Source of the DNA: Candidatus Caldarchaeum subterraneum
GTDB lineage: Archaea > Thermoproteota > Nitrososphaeria_A > Caldarchaeales > Caldarchaeaceae
Reading direction: 5' to 3'
Assembly: GCA_937934305.1 (NCBI GenBank)
Contig: CALHAG010000002.1
Span: 206,192-270,053 of the forward strand
DNA length: 63,862 nucleotides
The position numbers were made by a program, and so were the translations under genes. Position 1 is the stretch's first letter. Every line of letters begins with the position of its first letter. The notes under the pieces are model-generated. The model saw only the letters and a list, made by a program, of their open reading frames with translations, made no database searches and had not been told where the DNA came from. This document shows positions 32,507-41,911 of the stretch, in pieces.

Positions 32507-33403
32507 TTAAACAACTTTTATCTTTCCCTCCTTCACTAAACCGGTTGGTCTGAACATTATTGTGATGATGAGGAGGATTCCGGTGAGTATGAACATGGTG
32601 TTGTTGGGATCTATCGGAAGGTTTAGATAATCTTTTATGATTCTTGTTCCCCGCGCTATGGTTAATACTGTTAATGCTCCTATGAAACTGCCCGATATGG
32701 TTGATGGGCCACCGATGATACTCATTATCCAGACCTGAAGTGTTATTGCGAGCACGAATAGGTCGGGTGAGACGAAGCCGACGTAGTGGGCGTACAGGCT
32801 ACCTGCCGACGCGGCCATCGCGCATGAAAAACTGAAAACAAAAGCTTTTACTAATGTATTGTTTTTTCCATACATCGCTGATGCTATTTCATCTTCTCTT
32901 ATCGCTTTCAAAATTCGTCCGAAGGGTGAGTTGGTTAGCAACCAGCTTACAGTAAAAAACACCATGTATAACATCAGAGCAATCAGTAGATGAGTTAGCA
33001 GATACATTTGGTATGGTGTTGTTCGCGGGTCTATAAGCGGCGGTATCCCCCTTATCCCTAAGACTCCGCCGGCAATCCATGACTCATTCTTCAAAATTAT
33101 TCGGATTGTTTCTGAGAAGACAAGAGTTATTATTGCAAGGTAGTCGCTGCGCACTCTTATGGCAGGGATGGAAATCAGAAGCCCCATTAGTGCAGCAATG
33201 ACTATCGCTGTTAAAATCCCTAAGATTGGCGGATAGCCGTTGGTGGTCATAAGCCCCGAGACATAGGCTCCTGTGGCGAAAAAGGCGGCTTTTCCAAAGT
33301 CGAGCAACCCTGTGTATCCATATTTCAGGTTTAAACTGAGTGTTACTATCGCGAACAAAACGGTTAAAACCAGTGTGTCGAGGATGAATTCTATGCTAAT
33401 CAC
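32507..33403 (-). CDS. livM: ABC transporter permease LivM (set 2)
   Basis: A 298-aa permease: LNLKYGYTGLLDFGKAAFFATGAY at the start and SIIGGPSTISGSFIGALTV in the ATPase-contact loop. It begins with GTG inside the last codons of livH. The LNLKYGYTG form is shared with set 3 LivM (YEYGYTG), marking sets 2 and 3 as closer to each other than to set 1. Confidence 0.92.
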   Translation of the reverse strand: MISIEFILDTLVLTVLFAIVTLSLNLKYGYTGLLDFGKAAFFATGAYVSGLMTTNGYPPILGILTAIVIAALMGLLISIPAIRVRSDYLAIITLVFSETIRIILKNESWIAGGVLGIRGIPPLIDPRTTPYQMYLLTHLLIALMLYMVFFTVSWLLTNSPFGRILKAIREDEIASAMYGKNNTLVKAFVFSFSCAMAASAGSLYAHYVGFVSPDLFVLAITLQVWIMSIIGGPSTISGSFIGALTVLTIARGTRIIKDYLNLPIDPNNTMFILTGILLIITIMFRPTGLVKEGKIKVV

Positions 33404-34310
33404 GTCTGGTCCGCTCTTTTGATAGCAGGGAACTTAGACCTGTTGGCAAAATTAGGATTGTTATTACAAGGGCGGCGAACGCTGTAAGCGCCTTGTATTC
33501 TGTGGGGAAGCCAAGCGAGCTAAGCGGAACAACTCCGAAGCTCTCAGCCAACCCAAGTATATAGGCGCCCATGAAGGCGCCAGATACGCTTCCTATCCCT
33601 CCGAGAACTGTGACCGCAAACATCGGTATCAACACCTCTACTCCTAGCTCGGGAGTGAGCCGTGTGTCAGCAGCTCTCAGACTACCTGCTAGACCAGCCA
33701 GAACACCGGATAAAAACCACACCAGGATTGTCATTTTATCGGCATCTATTCCCGATACACGTGCAAGCAGGGGATTACTTGACAGACCTCGCACAGCTTT
33801 CCCCAACATAGTTTTTGTGAATAACAGAAAAAGCATCAGCGTGGTTAATGCTGCCACTATGATTATGGCTATCCATAAAACAGATAATCTTATAGACCCA
33901 ATGTCGTAGGGGGTGAAGAATTCTGAGTAAAAGTAAGAACGTCGTCCAGCAGCTTCCCACAGTGCATATCTCAAAAGTATACCCATTCCAGCGGCGGCGA
34001 TGATAAGATGTGATAACGACGCGCCTCTTTTTATCAGCTGTTTGAAGACGATAAGGTAGATTAAAGCCGCTACTCCGCCTGTAAGAACAGCTCCGATGGG
34101 AAGGGAGAACCAGTAACCGAGGCCGACTATGTCGGCAAAAATGTAGGTGATGAATGCTCCTATGGTGAATAGTTCTGCGTGAGTTAGGTTTGGAAACTTC
34201 ATCAGCTGATATTGTAGAGTGAGGCCGATTGATACCATAAAGTAGATGCTACCAGTTATCACTCCGTTTAACAGCGTCTGGATTAGAGATGCATCAAATA
34301 TCAATTTCAC
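33396..34310 (-). CDS. livH: ABC transporter permease LivH (set 2)
   Basis: A 304-aa permease: GVITGSIYFMVSIGLTLQYQLMKFPNLTHAELFTIGA, then VLGGIGSVSGAFMGAYILGLAE near the end. The GTG start is 8 nt after livK. About eight membrane segments. It carries the HAE motif in place of the HGD of set 1, a feature shared with LivH of set 3. Confidence 0.92.
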   Translation of the reverse strand: MKLIFDASLIQTLLNGVITGSIYFMVSIGLTLQYQLMKFPNLTHAELFTIGAFITYIFADIVGLGYWFSLPIGAVLTGGVAALIYLIVFKQLIKRGASLSHLIIAAAGMGILLRYALWEAAGRRSYFYSEFFTPYDIGSIRLSVLWIAIIIVAALTTLMLFLLFTKTMLGKAVRGLSSNPLLARVSGIDADKMTILVWFLSGVLAGLAGSLRAADTRLTPELGVEVLIPMFAVTVLGGIGSVSGAFMGAYILGLAESFGVVPLSSLGFPTEYKALTAFAALVITILILPTGLSSLLSKERTRRD

Positions 34311-34318
34311 GTAATAGG

Positions 34319-35608
34319 TTAGCTAGTTAGGTTGATACCTGTTACGGAATCCCAGCTGCCTATCTTCTTGAAACCATATTCGCCGTCCTTGACTATGCGC
34401 CATATTTCGTAAGAAGCCTGCTCCGCATCTCCTGACGCGTTCATCATTTTCTGCCCACTTGGTCCTATGTAGTGGTAGGCTGCCGTCTTGATCATTGAAG
34501 CTATCTTAGCGCCTTTGTATTCGCCTGCTAAAGCCACCGCCAAAGCCGATACCATGGCGGAGTCATATGTAGTGTCTGCGAAGAGGCCTGGGTCTTCTCC
34601 AAATTCTTTACGATATGCTTCCACGAATTTCTTTGATGAAAGGGATTCAGCAGGTGGGGCTGGCTTTGTTCCCGTCATCTTTGTTAGGAGCAGATATTCG
34701 GCTGCTTTCGCATCCGCGAAGAAGGCTTTATCGCTCATGCCTTCTCCGCCGAAACTTAGGATATTGGTGAGACCCAGGTCATAGGCCTGTTTGAAAACAA
34801 CTATACCGCTGTCAACCCACATAGCCCATAGAACAGCGTCAACATTAGCCTGTTTAACGCGGTTCAGCTCCTCACGATAGTCTCCTTTTGTTGGGTCGTA
34901 TCTGATGCTGAGAACTATCTTATTGCCCAGATGTTTTTTAAGCCCCGTCTCAATACCTATACCATAGTCGTTGGAGACGACGAATGTTGCGAGACGGTTT
35001 ACACCCTTTGATGTTATGAGATCGGCGAGAGCTCTCGTCTGCTCGGCGTCGCTTGGAACAACACGGAAAATATAGTCGCCACCTATTTCAGAAATCGCCG
35101 CCGCAGTGGCGGACATCGATATCGCCGGCACGTTTCTCGACTTTAGGTAATCAGCTATTGTGAGGAATTCAACGCTCGTCGCCGGCCCGGCTATCACCTG
35201 AACTCCGTCAACTTCTACAAGTTTCTTGACCGCGTCGAGAGCTTTGGTTGGCTCGCCAACGGTGTCCTCGGCCGCTATAGATACGGTGCTACCGGCTATA
35301 CCTCCCCAGTTGTTAAGCAGCTTAGCAGCAAGTTTCGCTCCGTTGAGCATTTTACTACCTATTGGCCCGATGTCTCCGCTGAGCGGGAGGAGAACGCCTA
35401 TCTTTATTTCGCCGGGAAGCTTGGATGCGGTCACTGTCTGGGTCTGTGTTAGTGTCGCTTGATTTGTTAGAGTAACTGTTTTTTGCTCACGTGGAGCAGA
35501 TGAACCGATAAAAAATCCTGCCGCACCGGCCACCACCCCAACGCCTACAGCCGCACCTACGGCTGCCGCCGTGCTAACTGCTTTTCTTCTACTGATTTTG
35601 TGATTCAT
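34319..35608 (-). CDS. livK: ABC transporter substrate-binding protein LivK (set 2), Tat-like signal
   Basis: A 429-aa type I binding protein. The N-terminus MNHKISRRKAVSTAAAVG has paired arginines followed by a hydrophobic Ala/Gly segment, so Tat export is possible. A Thr/Gln-rich stalk precedes the ligand domain at about residue 68 (GEIKIGVLLPLSGDIGPIG), with GVQVIAGPATS and DAVLWAMWVDSG further on. A TATA-like box lies at about 35630-35638. The start codon overlaps the divergent frame of the molybdenum hydroxylase by 2 nt, but that gene probably starts further downstream. Confidence 0.93.
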   Translation of the reverse strand: MNHKISRRKAVSTAAAVGAAVGVGVVAGAAGFFIGSSAPREQKTVTLTNQATLTQTQTVTASKLPGEIKIGVLLPLSGDIGPIGSKMLNGAKLAAKLLNNWGGIAGSTVSIAAEDTVGEPTKALDAVKKLVEVDGVQVIAGPATSVEFLTIADYLKSRNVPAISMSATAAAISEIGGDYIFRVVPSDAEQTRALADLITSKGVNRLATFVVSNDYGIGIETGLKKHLGNKIVLSIRYDPTKGDYREELNRVKQANVDAVLWAMWVDSGIVVFKQAYDLGLTNILSFGGEGMSDKAFFADAKAAEYLLLTKMTGTKPAPPAESLSSKKFVEAYRKEFGEDPGLFADTTYDSAMVSALAVALAGEYKGAKIASMIKTAAYHYIGPSGQKMMNASGDAEQASYEIWRIVKDGEYGFKKIGSWDSVTGINLTS

Positions 35609-35682
35609 GCGAGATAGACCTAAGTTGGGCGAATTTAAGGTTTGTCAAGAAGTTGTCAAACAAAACATTAACATCGCTAAAG

Positions 35683-35692
35683 TTTATAATTT
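35683..35692 (+). promoter_or_regulatory. TATA box of the molybdenum hydroxylase gene
   Basis: TTTATAATTT is centred about 25 nt before the in-frame GTG at 35712. This spacing argues for 35712 as the leaderless start. Confidence 0.5.
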
Positions 35693-35711
35693 GGAAATAG
35701 AAGCGGGGATT

Positions 35712-38117
35712 GTGTCTATCTACCTTGAGGAAAAAGTGGAAGAGGCGGGTTGGGTCGGTAAGCCTCTCAAAAGATACGAGGATAGACGTTTGATAACGGG
35801 CAAAGGCCAGTTCACCGATGACCTCCGTTTAAAGGACATGGTCTACGCAGCTATACTCAGAAGCCCCTTCGCCCACGCATACATCAAGAAAATCGATGTC
35901 TCAAAAGCCGAGAAGATACCCGGTGTGATTAAAGTCGTCACAGGTAAAGACATAGCGGCTATAACTAATCCTTTTCCACAAGTCGCTCCACCTCCAGCAG
36001 ACAAGATAAAGGATTACTGTATGGCGGTCGACAAGGTTCGCTACATGGGCGAGCCTGTGGCTGTTGTAGTCGCTGAAGACATGTACACCGCCTACGATGC
36101 TCTTGAGCAAATAGATGTGGAATATCAGCCTCTACCGGCGGTGGTGGATGGTGAAAAAGCGCTGGAGCCCGGTGCCCCGGTTGTTCATGAAGAGTTAGGC
36201 AGTAACGTGGTGTGGCACGGTGTCTACAGCTATGGTGATATCGAGAAAGCTCTCTCTAAAGCTGATGTGGTCATCGAGGAGACGCTTCGTTTTAACAGAT
36301 ACAGCGCAATACCGCTTGAAAACAACGTCGTAATCGCAGACTATAATGCACAAGACGATATCTTGACAATCTACGCACCAAACCAGATGCCCATGGTTGT
36401 GGGTTTCATGATAAGCGTTGCCTTGGGCAAACCCTTGAGCAGAATTAGGATGATAAGCAAGGATATCGGAGGAGGGTTTGGAACCAAAATCAACAACTAC
36501 GTCTACATGACTTTGCTGGGAGTATTGTCGATGCTTGTCCGTCGTCCAGTTAAATGGGTGGAAACAAGAAGAGAAAATCTTTCGGCTTCTTCTTCACATT
36601 GTAACGAACGCACTTTCCACGTCAAAGCAGGATTTACACGCGACGGGGTCCTGCTCGGCTTGAAGGTTAGAGCAATTGATGACATAGGAGCTTATCCGCG
36701 TTATGAGCCTCTCGGCGCGGTGATATGGGCGCAGGTCTCATGCAACGTCTATAGATTCAAGGACCTTTACGTAGATTTTTACTCGGTGGCCACCAATAAG
36801 TGTCCAACAGGCCCTGTCAGAGGCTATTCCAGGCTGCAGCACATGTGGATGATAGAAAGAATCATGGATATCGCGGCCAAAAAACTTGGCATAAGCCCCG
36901 TCGAGATAAGAATGCGTAACTACATACGGAGAGAGGAGATGCCCTACACGACCCCGAGCGGCTGCGTCTACGATGGCGGAGACTACCAACTGGCCACCAC
37001 CAAAGCATTAGAGCTGATTAACTATGATAAATGGCGTAAAATTAAGGAACAGCAATCCGACGGCAGAAAACGCATTGGCATTGGAATCGGAGTAACACTT
37101 GACTCCGGTTCAAATAACTTCGGACAAGTGCGAATAATTAACCCCAACTTCCCCATGTCGGGAGGGAGTGAAGCGGCGTGGGTTAAAATCGACAACATGG
37201 GCAACATCATAGCAGCTGTCAGCAGCAGTCCTCAGGGCCAGGGCCACGAGACTGTGGTTAGGCAGTTGGTTGCCGACGAGCTGGGAGTTACGCCAGATAT
37301 GGTAACGGTTTTGATAGGATTCGACTCCTTCAGCAATCCCTTCTCAGGCCACTCTGGAACATATGCCAGCAGGTTTGCAGCCCTCGGCGCAACGGCAGTC
37401 GTAAAGGCGGCACAAGCTCTTAGAGGTAAAGTTCTCCAGATAGCGGCTGCGCTCCTCGCGACTGATATGAAAAACCTCACAATAAAGAACGGCGAAGTAA
37501 CAACAATCTCCGGCGACAAGAAGATACCCATTTGGCAAATAGCAAACGTCGCGTGGTCAAACTTACGTCTACTGCCCAAAGGCATAGAACCTGGGCTGTT
37601 TGCTCACGCGGTTTACGCCCCCGATTTCACATACCCGGACCCCGAGGAAAAGAGAGGAAACCTGACCCTGACTTATTCTTACCAAGTTCACGCGGCTGTC
37701 GTCGAAGTAGACACTGAAACCGGTGCGGTGAAGATTCTCGACTACGCCATAGTAGATGACTGCGGACGAGAGATTAATCCACTGATTGTCAGAGGACAGG
37801 TGATAGGCTCCGCGTTCAACGCCATCGCCGCGGCGCTTTATGAAAACTTCGAATACTCCGAGGATGGGCAGCTCCTTAACTCCAGCCTCGCCGACTACCT
37901 CGCGCCCACCGCCGCTGATGTTCCAATGATAGAGAAAGTAGCTAGCCTCAGCATACCCAGTCTCTCAAGCCCGCTTGGTACGAGAGGAGTTGGAGAAGGT
38001 GGCGGGTCACCGCTCGCCGCGATAGCCGCCGCGGTTGAGGACGCCATTGGGGTCAAAATAGTGAGCAGCCACATCAAACCATCAACACTCTGGAACCTAA
38101 TCAAAAACCAAAGTTGA
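35712..38117 (+). CDS. Molybdenum hydroxylase (xanthine dehydrogenase/CoxL family) large subunit
   Basis: The molybdopterin-cytosine-dinucleotide-binding subunit of a xanthine-oxidase-type hydroxylase, about 800 aa. KRYEDRRLITGKGQF is the family opening, IGGGFGTK binds the cofactor, and GVGEGGGSPLAAIAAAVEDAIG carries the catalytic Glu. The form I CO-dehydrogenase loop AYRCSFR is absent; PVRGYSRLQ takes its place, so it is not a classical CO dehydrogenase. The 2Fe-2S and FAD subunits normally encoded alongside are missing here and may be elsewhere. GTG at 35712 fits the TATA box; GTG at 35736 has GAGG upstream. Likely role: hydroxylation of an aromatic or heterocyclic substrate brought in by the adjacent transporters (inference). 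Confidence 0.85.
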   Translation: MSIYLEEKVEEAGWVGKPLKRYEDRRLITGKGQFTDDLRLKDMVYAAILRSPFAHAYIKKIDVSKAEKIPGVIKVVTGKDIAAITNPFPQVAPPPADKIKDYCMAVDKVRYMGEPVAVVVAEDMYTAYDALEQIDVEYQPLPAVVDGEKALEPGAPVVHEELGSNVVWHGVYSYGDIEKALSKADVVIEETLRFNRYSAIPLENNVVIADYNAQDDILTIYAPNQMPMVVGFMISVALGKPLSRIRMISKDIGGGFGTKINNYVYMTLLGVLSMLVRRPVKWVETRRENLSASSSHCNERTFHVKAGFTRDGVLLGLKVRAIDDIGAYPRYEPLGAVIWAQVSCNVYRFKDLYVDFYSVATNKCPTGPVRGYSRLQHMWMIERIMDIAAKKLGISPVEIRMRNYIRREEMPYTTPSGCVYDGGDYQLATTKALELINYDKWRKIKEQQSDGRKRIGIGIGVTLDSGSNNFGQVRIINPNFPMSGGSEAAWVKIDNMGNIIAAVSSSPQGQGHETVVRQLVADELGVTPDMVTVLIGFDSFSNPFSGHSGTYASRFAALGATAVVKAAQALRGKVLQIAAALLATDMKNLTIKNGEVTTISGDKKIPIWQIANVAWSNLRLLPKGIEPGLFAHAVYAPDFTYPDPEEKRGNLTLTYSYQVHAAVVEVDTETGAVKILDYAIVDDCGREINPLIVRGQVIGSAFNAIAAALYENFEYSEDGQLLNSSLADYLAPTAADVPMIEKVASLSIPSLSSPLGTRGVGEGGGSPLAAIAAAVEDAIGVKIVSSHIKPSTLWNLIKNQS

Positions 38118-39103
38118 ACATCGTTCTGAGCATTAGGCTTAACAGCGACCTCTGTGACTCACGCACCGCGGTTAAGCTTTCAGAAGTATGCGAAAACACT
38201 GGCTTCGACGGCTACTGGTATTGTGAGGACCTGTTCAAACGTGATGCATGGATAGTCTTATCCGCCGCAGCAGCTTCGACATCGTTGCTTAAACTCGGCA
38301 CTGCCATCGTTAACCCTTTCAGCTCTAACATTGTCGAAATAGCCATGCGGGCCGCGACTTTATCTGAGTTTAGTGGTGGAAGGTTTTGCTTAGGTATAGG
38401 TGTTGGGGCTCCTGAAACACTCAGGTGGGCCGAGATAAACGTTGACAAACCATTGCGGGGACTCTACACCGCCGTCGACAAGCTGCGTAAACTCCTAAAC
38501 AACGAGACATCGCCTCCTTATTCATTAGCCTTCAAAGTATACCATAAAATACCCATCTACATCGGTGGACAAGGGAAAAAAACCGTAGAGGCAATCGGTA
38601 GAATAGGTGATGGTGGACTTCCACTTATCATTCCACCGGAATCTGCTCAAAAATTTTTCCCTATAATCTATGAAGGGGCACGTAAGGCTGGGAGGGATGG
38701 CAGCACAATAGACATATCGGCTTGTCTATGGTTTTATGTCGCCGAAACGCGGGAAGAGTTATACTCCAGCAGAAAACTGAGGGAGCTTATCGCCTATTAC
38801 GGGCCAATGCTGTCAAGCGAAGTTTTAAACACCGCGGGATTGAGTCAGGAAGATTTCACACCAATAGCCAAACTCGTTTCCGAGCAAAAAATTGACGAAG
38901 CAATAGAGCTTGTAACACCCAAAATGTTCAACCTCGCGATAACCGCCACCTACGACGAACCCCAGAAAATCCTTCACAGATTTCGCGAGCTAATGACCAT
39001 GGGTGTTAAACACTTCAACATAGGTCCTCCGTTGGGCGAAGACTTGGAAAAAGCGATAGAGTTCACAGGACGCACTCTTCGAAGATTGAAAACAGGTATC
39101 TGA
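38114..39103 (+). CDS. LLM-family F420-dependent oxidoreductase
   Basis: A 329-aa luciferase-like TIM-barrel protein. ENTGFDGYWYCEDLF, LGTAIVNPFSSNIVEIAM, SGGRFCLGIGVG and IPIYIGGQGKKTVEAIGRIGDG follow the Mer/LLM order. The TTG start overlaps the stop of the molybdenum hydroxylase (TTGA), so the two are translationally coupled and probably act in one pathway. It is a paralogue of the LLM gene at 39502-40449 (both have VNPFSS-VEIAM-AATL). Confidence 0.88.
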   Translation: MNIVLSIRLNSDLCDSRTAVKLSEVCENTGFDGYWYCEDLFKRDAWIVLSAAAASTSLLKLGTAIVNPFSSNIVEIAMRAATLSEFSGGRFCLGIGVGAPETLRWAEINVDKPLRGLYTAVDKLRKLLNNETSPPYSLAFKVYHKIPIYIGGQGKKTVEAIGRIGDGGLPLIIPPESAQKFFPIIYEGARKAGRDGSTIDISACLWFYVAETREELYSSRKLRELIAYYGPMLSSEVLNTAGLSQEDFTPIAKLVSEQKIDEAIELVTPKMFNLAITATYDEPQKILHRFRELMTMGVKHFNIGPPLGEDLEKAIEFTGRTLRRLKTGI

Positions 39104-39108
39104 AAAAC

Positions 39109-39117
39109 TTTATAATG
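39109..39117 (+). promoter_or_regulatory. TATA box of the DUF6659-like gene
   Basis: TTTATAATG is centred about 27 nt before the TTG start at 39140, so the transcript is probably leaderless. Confidence 0.5.
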
Positions 39118-39139
39118 CAACATGGAACAATGACTCGAG

Positions 39140-39517
39140 TTGAGGAACAAACAAGACTATGAAAAATTCATTGAAGAAGTTTTTGATATCCATAGAGACA
39201 TCAGATATGCTGAGCTTTTCGACAGCAATTGTAAACGGTTGGGTGGTGGGATGAGGCCCGGTGTGGCTTCTCTTGACCCGCCTGAGGTCTCCGCTGAGGT
39301 TGATGTAGAGACTGCTAAGTTTGGTCTACTGCTTCTGCAAAACCGGACCTATTATGGGGAGCTTGACCATGTTTTCGCCTCCATGGAAAAGGTGAACGTC
39401 ATCGTGCTACCGGTTGGCGACAAGGTTCTCGTCGTAGCACTCGACCCCCCCACAGGCCTCGATATACTGCCCCAGCTGAAAAAAATGGCGGCGAAAATAA
39501 GTCAGTTCCTGAAATAA
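39140..39517 (+). CDS. Small DUF6659-like protein
   Basis: A 125-aa soluble protein with helical ends. DIHRDIRYAELFDSNCKRLGGGMRPG, then KVNVIVLPVGDKVLVVALDPPTG and a final helix (DILPQLKKMAAKISQFLK). The IRYAxxFD-x-G-K pattern and the layout recall small thaumarchaeal proteins annotated DUF6659, possibly roadblock-like. Function unknown. Its end overlaps the convergent LLM gene by 16 bp. Confidence 0.65.
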   Translation: MRNKQDYEKFIEEVFDIHRDIRYAELFDSNCKRLGGGMRPGVASLDPPEVSAEVDVETAKFGLLLLQNRTYYGELDHVFASMEKVNVIVLPVGDKVLVVALDPPTGLDILPQLKKMAAKISQFLK

Positions 39518-40449
39518 CTTATCACTTTTTCGCTTATGAGCTTAACGGCTTTTTGAACATCGGGCCCAAGAGGTGAACCAATTTTGAACCTAGTATATCC
39601 AACGTTGCGGAGATTTTCAACAGTCTTGATGAGACCCTCTACGCCGACCGCTCCGAGACTGTAGATTTTCTCAGGCAAGGCTTCCCATCCTTCTTCACGG
39701 TATACACGCTCAAGCAAAACCACCTCCCCATACTCGAGCGATATTTTTCTAAGCTGGGCCTCTGATAGATACTTGAGTATGTGAATGATGAATTTCGCAA
39801 AGCTTTTGCGCGCATTGGTTTCATCGGTATCGATTGAACATAGGATTGAGGCTATCTGGTTTTCTGGAAAATCGGGAGGAGGTTGACCTTCATAGCTCTC
39901 TCTTACATATTTAAGAGCATCTTCTCCGAAGCTGGGAGGAGTGAGCAGAACCAGTCCACCAACCCTCCACTTTCCTATTCTCCGAATCATGTTGGGAGAC
40001 TGACAGCCTATGTATATTTCCACAGGTTTTACAGGTTTGCTTTTCAGCTGAGATGTTGCGGGGTTGAGGGCTTCTTTTAGATAGATGACAGATTCATCAA
40101 GAGTCCTGAGAAGGTTCACATGTCCGAGTCCGCTTTCCTCAAGCATTTTTCTCGACCCAGGTCCAAAACCCAGCACCGCGCGGCCATGTGAAAGGTTTTG
40201 AAGAGTGGCGGCACCCATCGCAATCTCAACTTTTGTTGAGCTGAACGGGTTAACAATACCTGGGCCCACTTGAATTTTTGTCGTGTTTGCGGCTATGCCT
40301 CCCGCGATTACCCACGAGTTTTCCCACAAGGGGTCATGAGTAACCCAGACACCGTTAAACCCCAGCTTTTCGCTATAAACCCCCAGCTCCACAGCATGTT
40401 TAGGGCCCCCTAAAAAAGGGCCAACAGTCAAATCGAATTTCAGACTCAT
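39502..40449 (-). CDS. LLM-family F420-dependent oxidoreductase (in the set 3 transporter operon)
   Basis: A 315-aa luciferase-like protein: SEKLGFNGVWVTHDPLW, VGPGIVNPFSSTKVEIAM, SHGRAVLGFGPGS and VEIYIGCQSPNMIRRIGKWRVGG. Its ATG overlaps the livF stop of set 3 (TAATG), so it is transcribed with that transporter. This ties the imported substrate to an F420- or flavin-dependent oxidation, an inference from operon structure. Confidence 0.88.
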   Translation of the reverse strand: MSLKFDLTVGPFLGGPKHAVELGVYSEKLGFNGVWVTHDPLWENSWVIAGGIAANTTKIQVGPGIVNPFSSTKVEIAMGAATLQNLSHGRAVLGFGPGSRKMLEESGLGHVNLLRTLDESVIYLKEALNPATSQLKSKPVKPVEIYIGCQSPNMIRRIGKWRVGGLVLLTPPSFGEDALKYVRESYEGQPPPDFPENQIASILCSIDTDETNARKSFAKFIIHILKYLSEAQLRKISLEYGEVVLLERVYREEGWEALPEKIYSLGAVGVEGLIKTVENLRNVGYTRFKIGSPLGPDVQKAVKLISEKVISYFRN

Positions 40450-41150
40450 TATGTCATCCCCAAATAAAGCTTCGTAATCTCACGGTTGCTAACTAACTCC
40501 TCAGGCCGGCCCTCGAAAATCTTCCTTCCCACAGCCATCAAACACACCTTGTCAGCTATCTCAAGCGCTCTCTTAACATTTTGCTCTATTATCACTAGAC
40601 TAAGTCCATTTTTCTTAAGCTCTTTTAGATGATTGAGTATTTGTAGAGATGCTTTAGGCGACAGCCCAGCTGTAGGCTCATCTAACACAAGTAGCTCGGG
40701 GCTGCTTACCAAAGCTTTCGCCAACGCCAGCACCTGCCTCTGACCCCCACTCAACACCCCTGCTTTCTGTCTCCGCCGCTCCCATAAGACGGGAAACAGC
40801 TGATATAGCTCCTTAATTCTTTCTTTAACTTTTCCACCTAAAGCCACTCCACCCAACTCCAAGTTCTCCTCCACAGTCATACTGGTGAAAATATTGCTCA
40901 ACTGTGGGACATATGCCATACCATGTCTTACAAGCAAATCGCGTCTGAGATATGTTATGTCCTGATTCTTGAAAAACACACGGCCAGCAAAAACATAGGC
41001 TAGTCCGAAAATCGATTTGAAGACTGTGCTTTTCCCACTTCCGTTTGGTCCTAGAACCGTGACAACCTCGTTTTTCGACACATCCAACGAAAAGTCCTGC
41101 ACAATGGCTATCTTGCCATATCCGGCGTAAAGGTTCCTAATTGAGAGCAT
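40449..41150 (-). CDS. livF: ABC transporter ATPase LivF (set 3)
   Basis: A 233-aa LivF: Walker A GPNGSGKSTV, GMAYVPQLSNIFTSMTVEENLELG, signature LSGGQRQVLALAKALV, Walker B LLVLDEPTAGLSP and H-loop IEQNVKRAL. It begins 2 nt after livG and ends within the start of the LLM gene. Confidence 0.92.
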   Translation of the reverse strand: MLSIRNLYAGYGKIAIVQDFSLDVSKNEVVTVLGPNGSGKSTVFKSIFGLAYVFAGRVFFKNQDITYLRRDLLVRHGMAYVPQLSNIFTSMTVEENLELGGVALGGKVKERIKELYQLFPVLWERRRQKAGVLSGGQRQVLALAKALVSSPELLVLDEPTAGLSPKASLQILNHLKELKKNGLSLVIIEQNVKRALEIADKVCLMAVGRKIFEGRPEELVSNREITKLYLGMT

Positions 41151-41152
41151 GT

Positions 41153-41911
41153 TTAGGCACCCAGATAAACTTCCGCTAACACAGGATCATTGATTACTTT
41201 TTCTGGAGAACCCTCCGACACCACTTTCCCCTCGTTAAGCAGGTAGATGTAGTCCGCGTTAGCGAACAGCATGTCATATCGATGCTCTATTATCACATAT
41301 GTCAACCCCATACTCTGTTTTATTTCCTTTATTATCTTGAAAATTTCTAGAGCGAGTGCCGGATTTACACCTGCTGTAGGTTCATCCAACAGAACAAGCT
41401 TAGGGTTGCTCATCATAGTTCTCCCAAGCTCGATAAGCTTCATCTGACCACCAGATATTTCGCTTGATTTATTTAAAGCAACCTGTTTAAGTCTCAGTGT
41501 TTCTAAAGTTTGCCAAACCATGTCGGATAACTGCATGTCTTGTGTTTCCCAAGCCTTTTTGAAAAAAGCTTTACGAAGGTTTTCCCCGACCTGTTGCTTG
41601 GGTGGTAACATAAGGTTTTCGGCGACACTCATGTTCAGCCAAAGAGTTGGTAACTGAAAGCTCCTTGTTATTCCGAGATTGTATATGCTATTAGGCTCCA
41701 ATACATCAATTCTACGACCGTCGAAGATAACCTGTCCGCTGTCAGGTTTCAGGACTCCCGTGATGATGTTGAATAGAGTCGTTTTACCGCTTCCGTTGGG
41801 ACCTATTATTCCGTAGATGTGGCCGGGTTTTATGTTGATTGATATTTCGTCCAAAGCCTTTAGACCTTTGAAGCTTTTTGACACCCTGTCAACCACCAGC
41901 AAATCACTCAC
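41153..41911 (-). CDS. livG: ABC transporter ATPase LivG (set 3)
   Basis: A 252-aa LivG: Walker A GPNGSGKTTL, GITRSFQLPTLWLNMSVAENL, signature ISGGQMKLIELGRTMM, Walker B LVLLDEPTAGVNP and H-loop IEHRYDML. The signature has Ile in place of Leu. The start overlaps the livM stop by 4 nt. Confidence 0.92.
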   Translation of the reverse strand: MSDLLVVDRVSKSFKGLKALDEISINIKPGHIYGIIGPNGSGKTTLFNIITGVLKPDSGQVIFDGRRIDVLEPNSIYNLGITRSFQLPTLWLNMSVAENLMLPPKQQVGENLRKAFFKKAWETQDMQLSDMVWQTLETLRLKQVALNKSSEISGGQMKLIELGRTMMSNPKLVLLDEPTAGVNPALALEIFKIIKEIKQSMGLTYVIIEHRYDMLFANADYIYLLNEGKVVSEGSPEKVINDPVLAEVYLGA

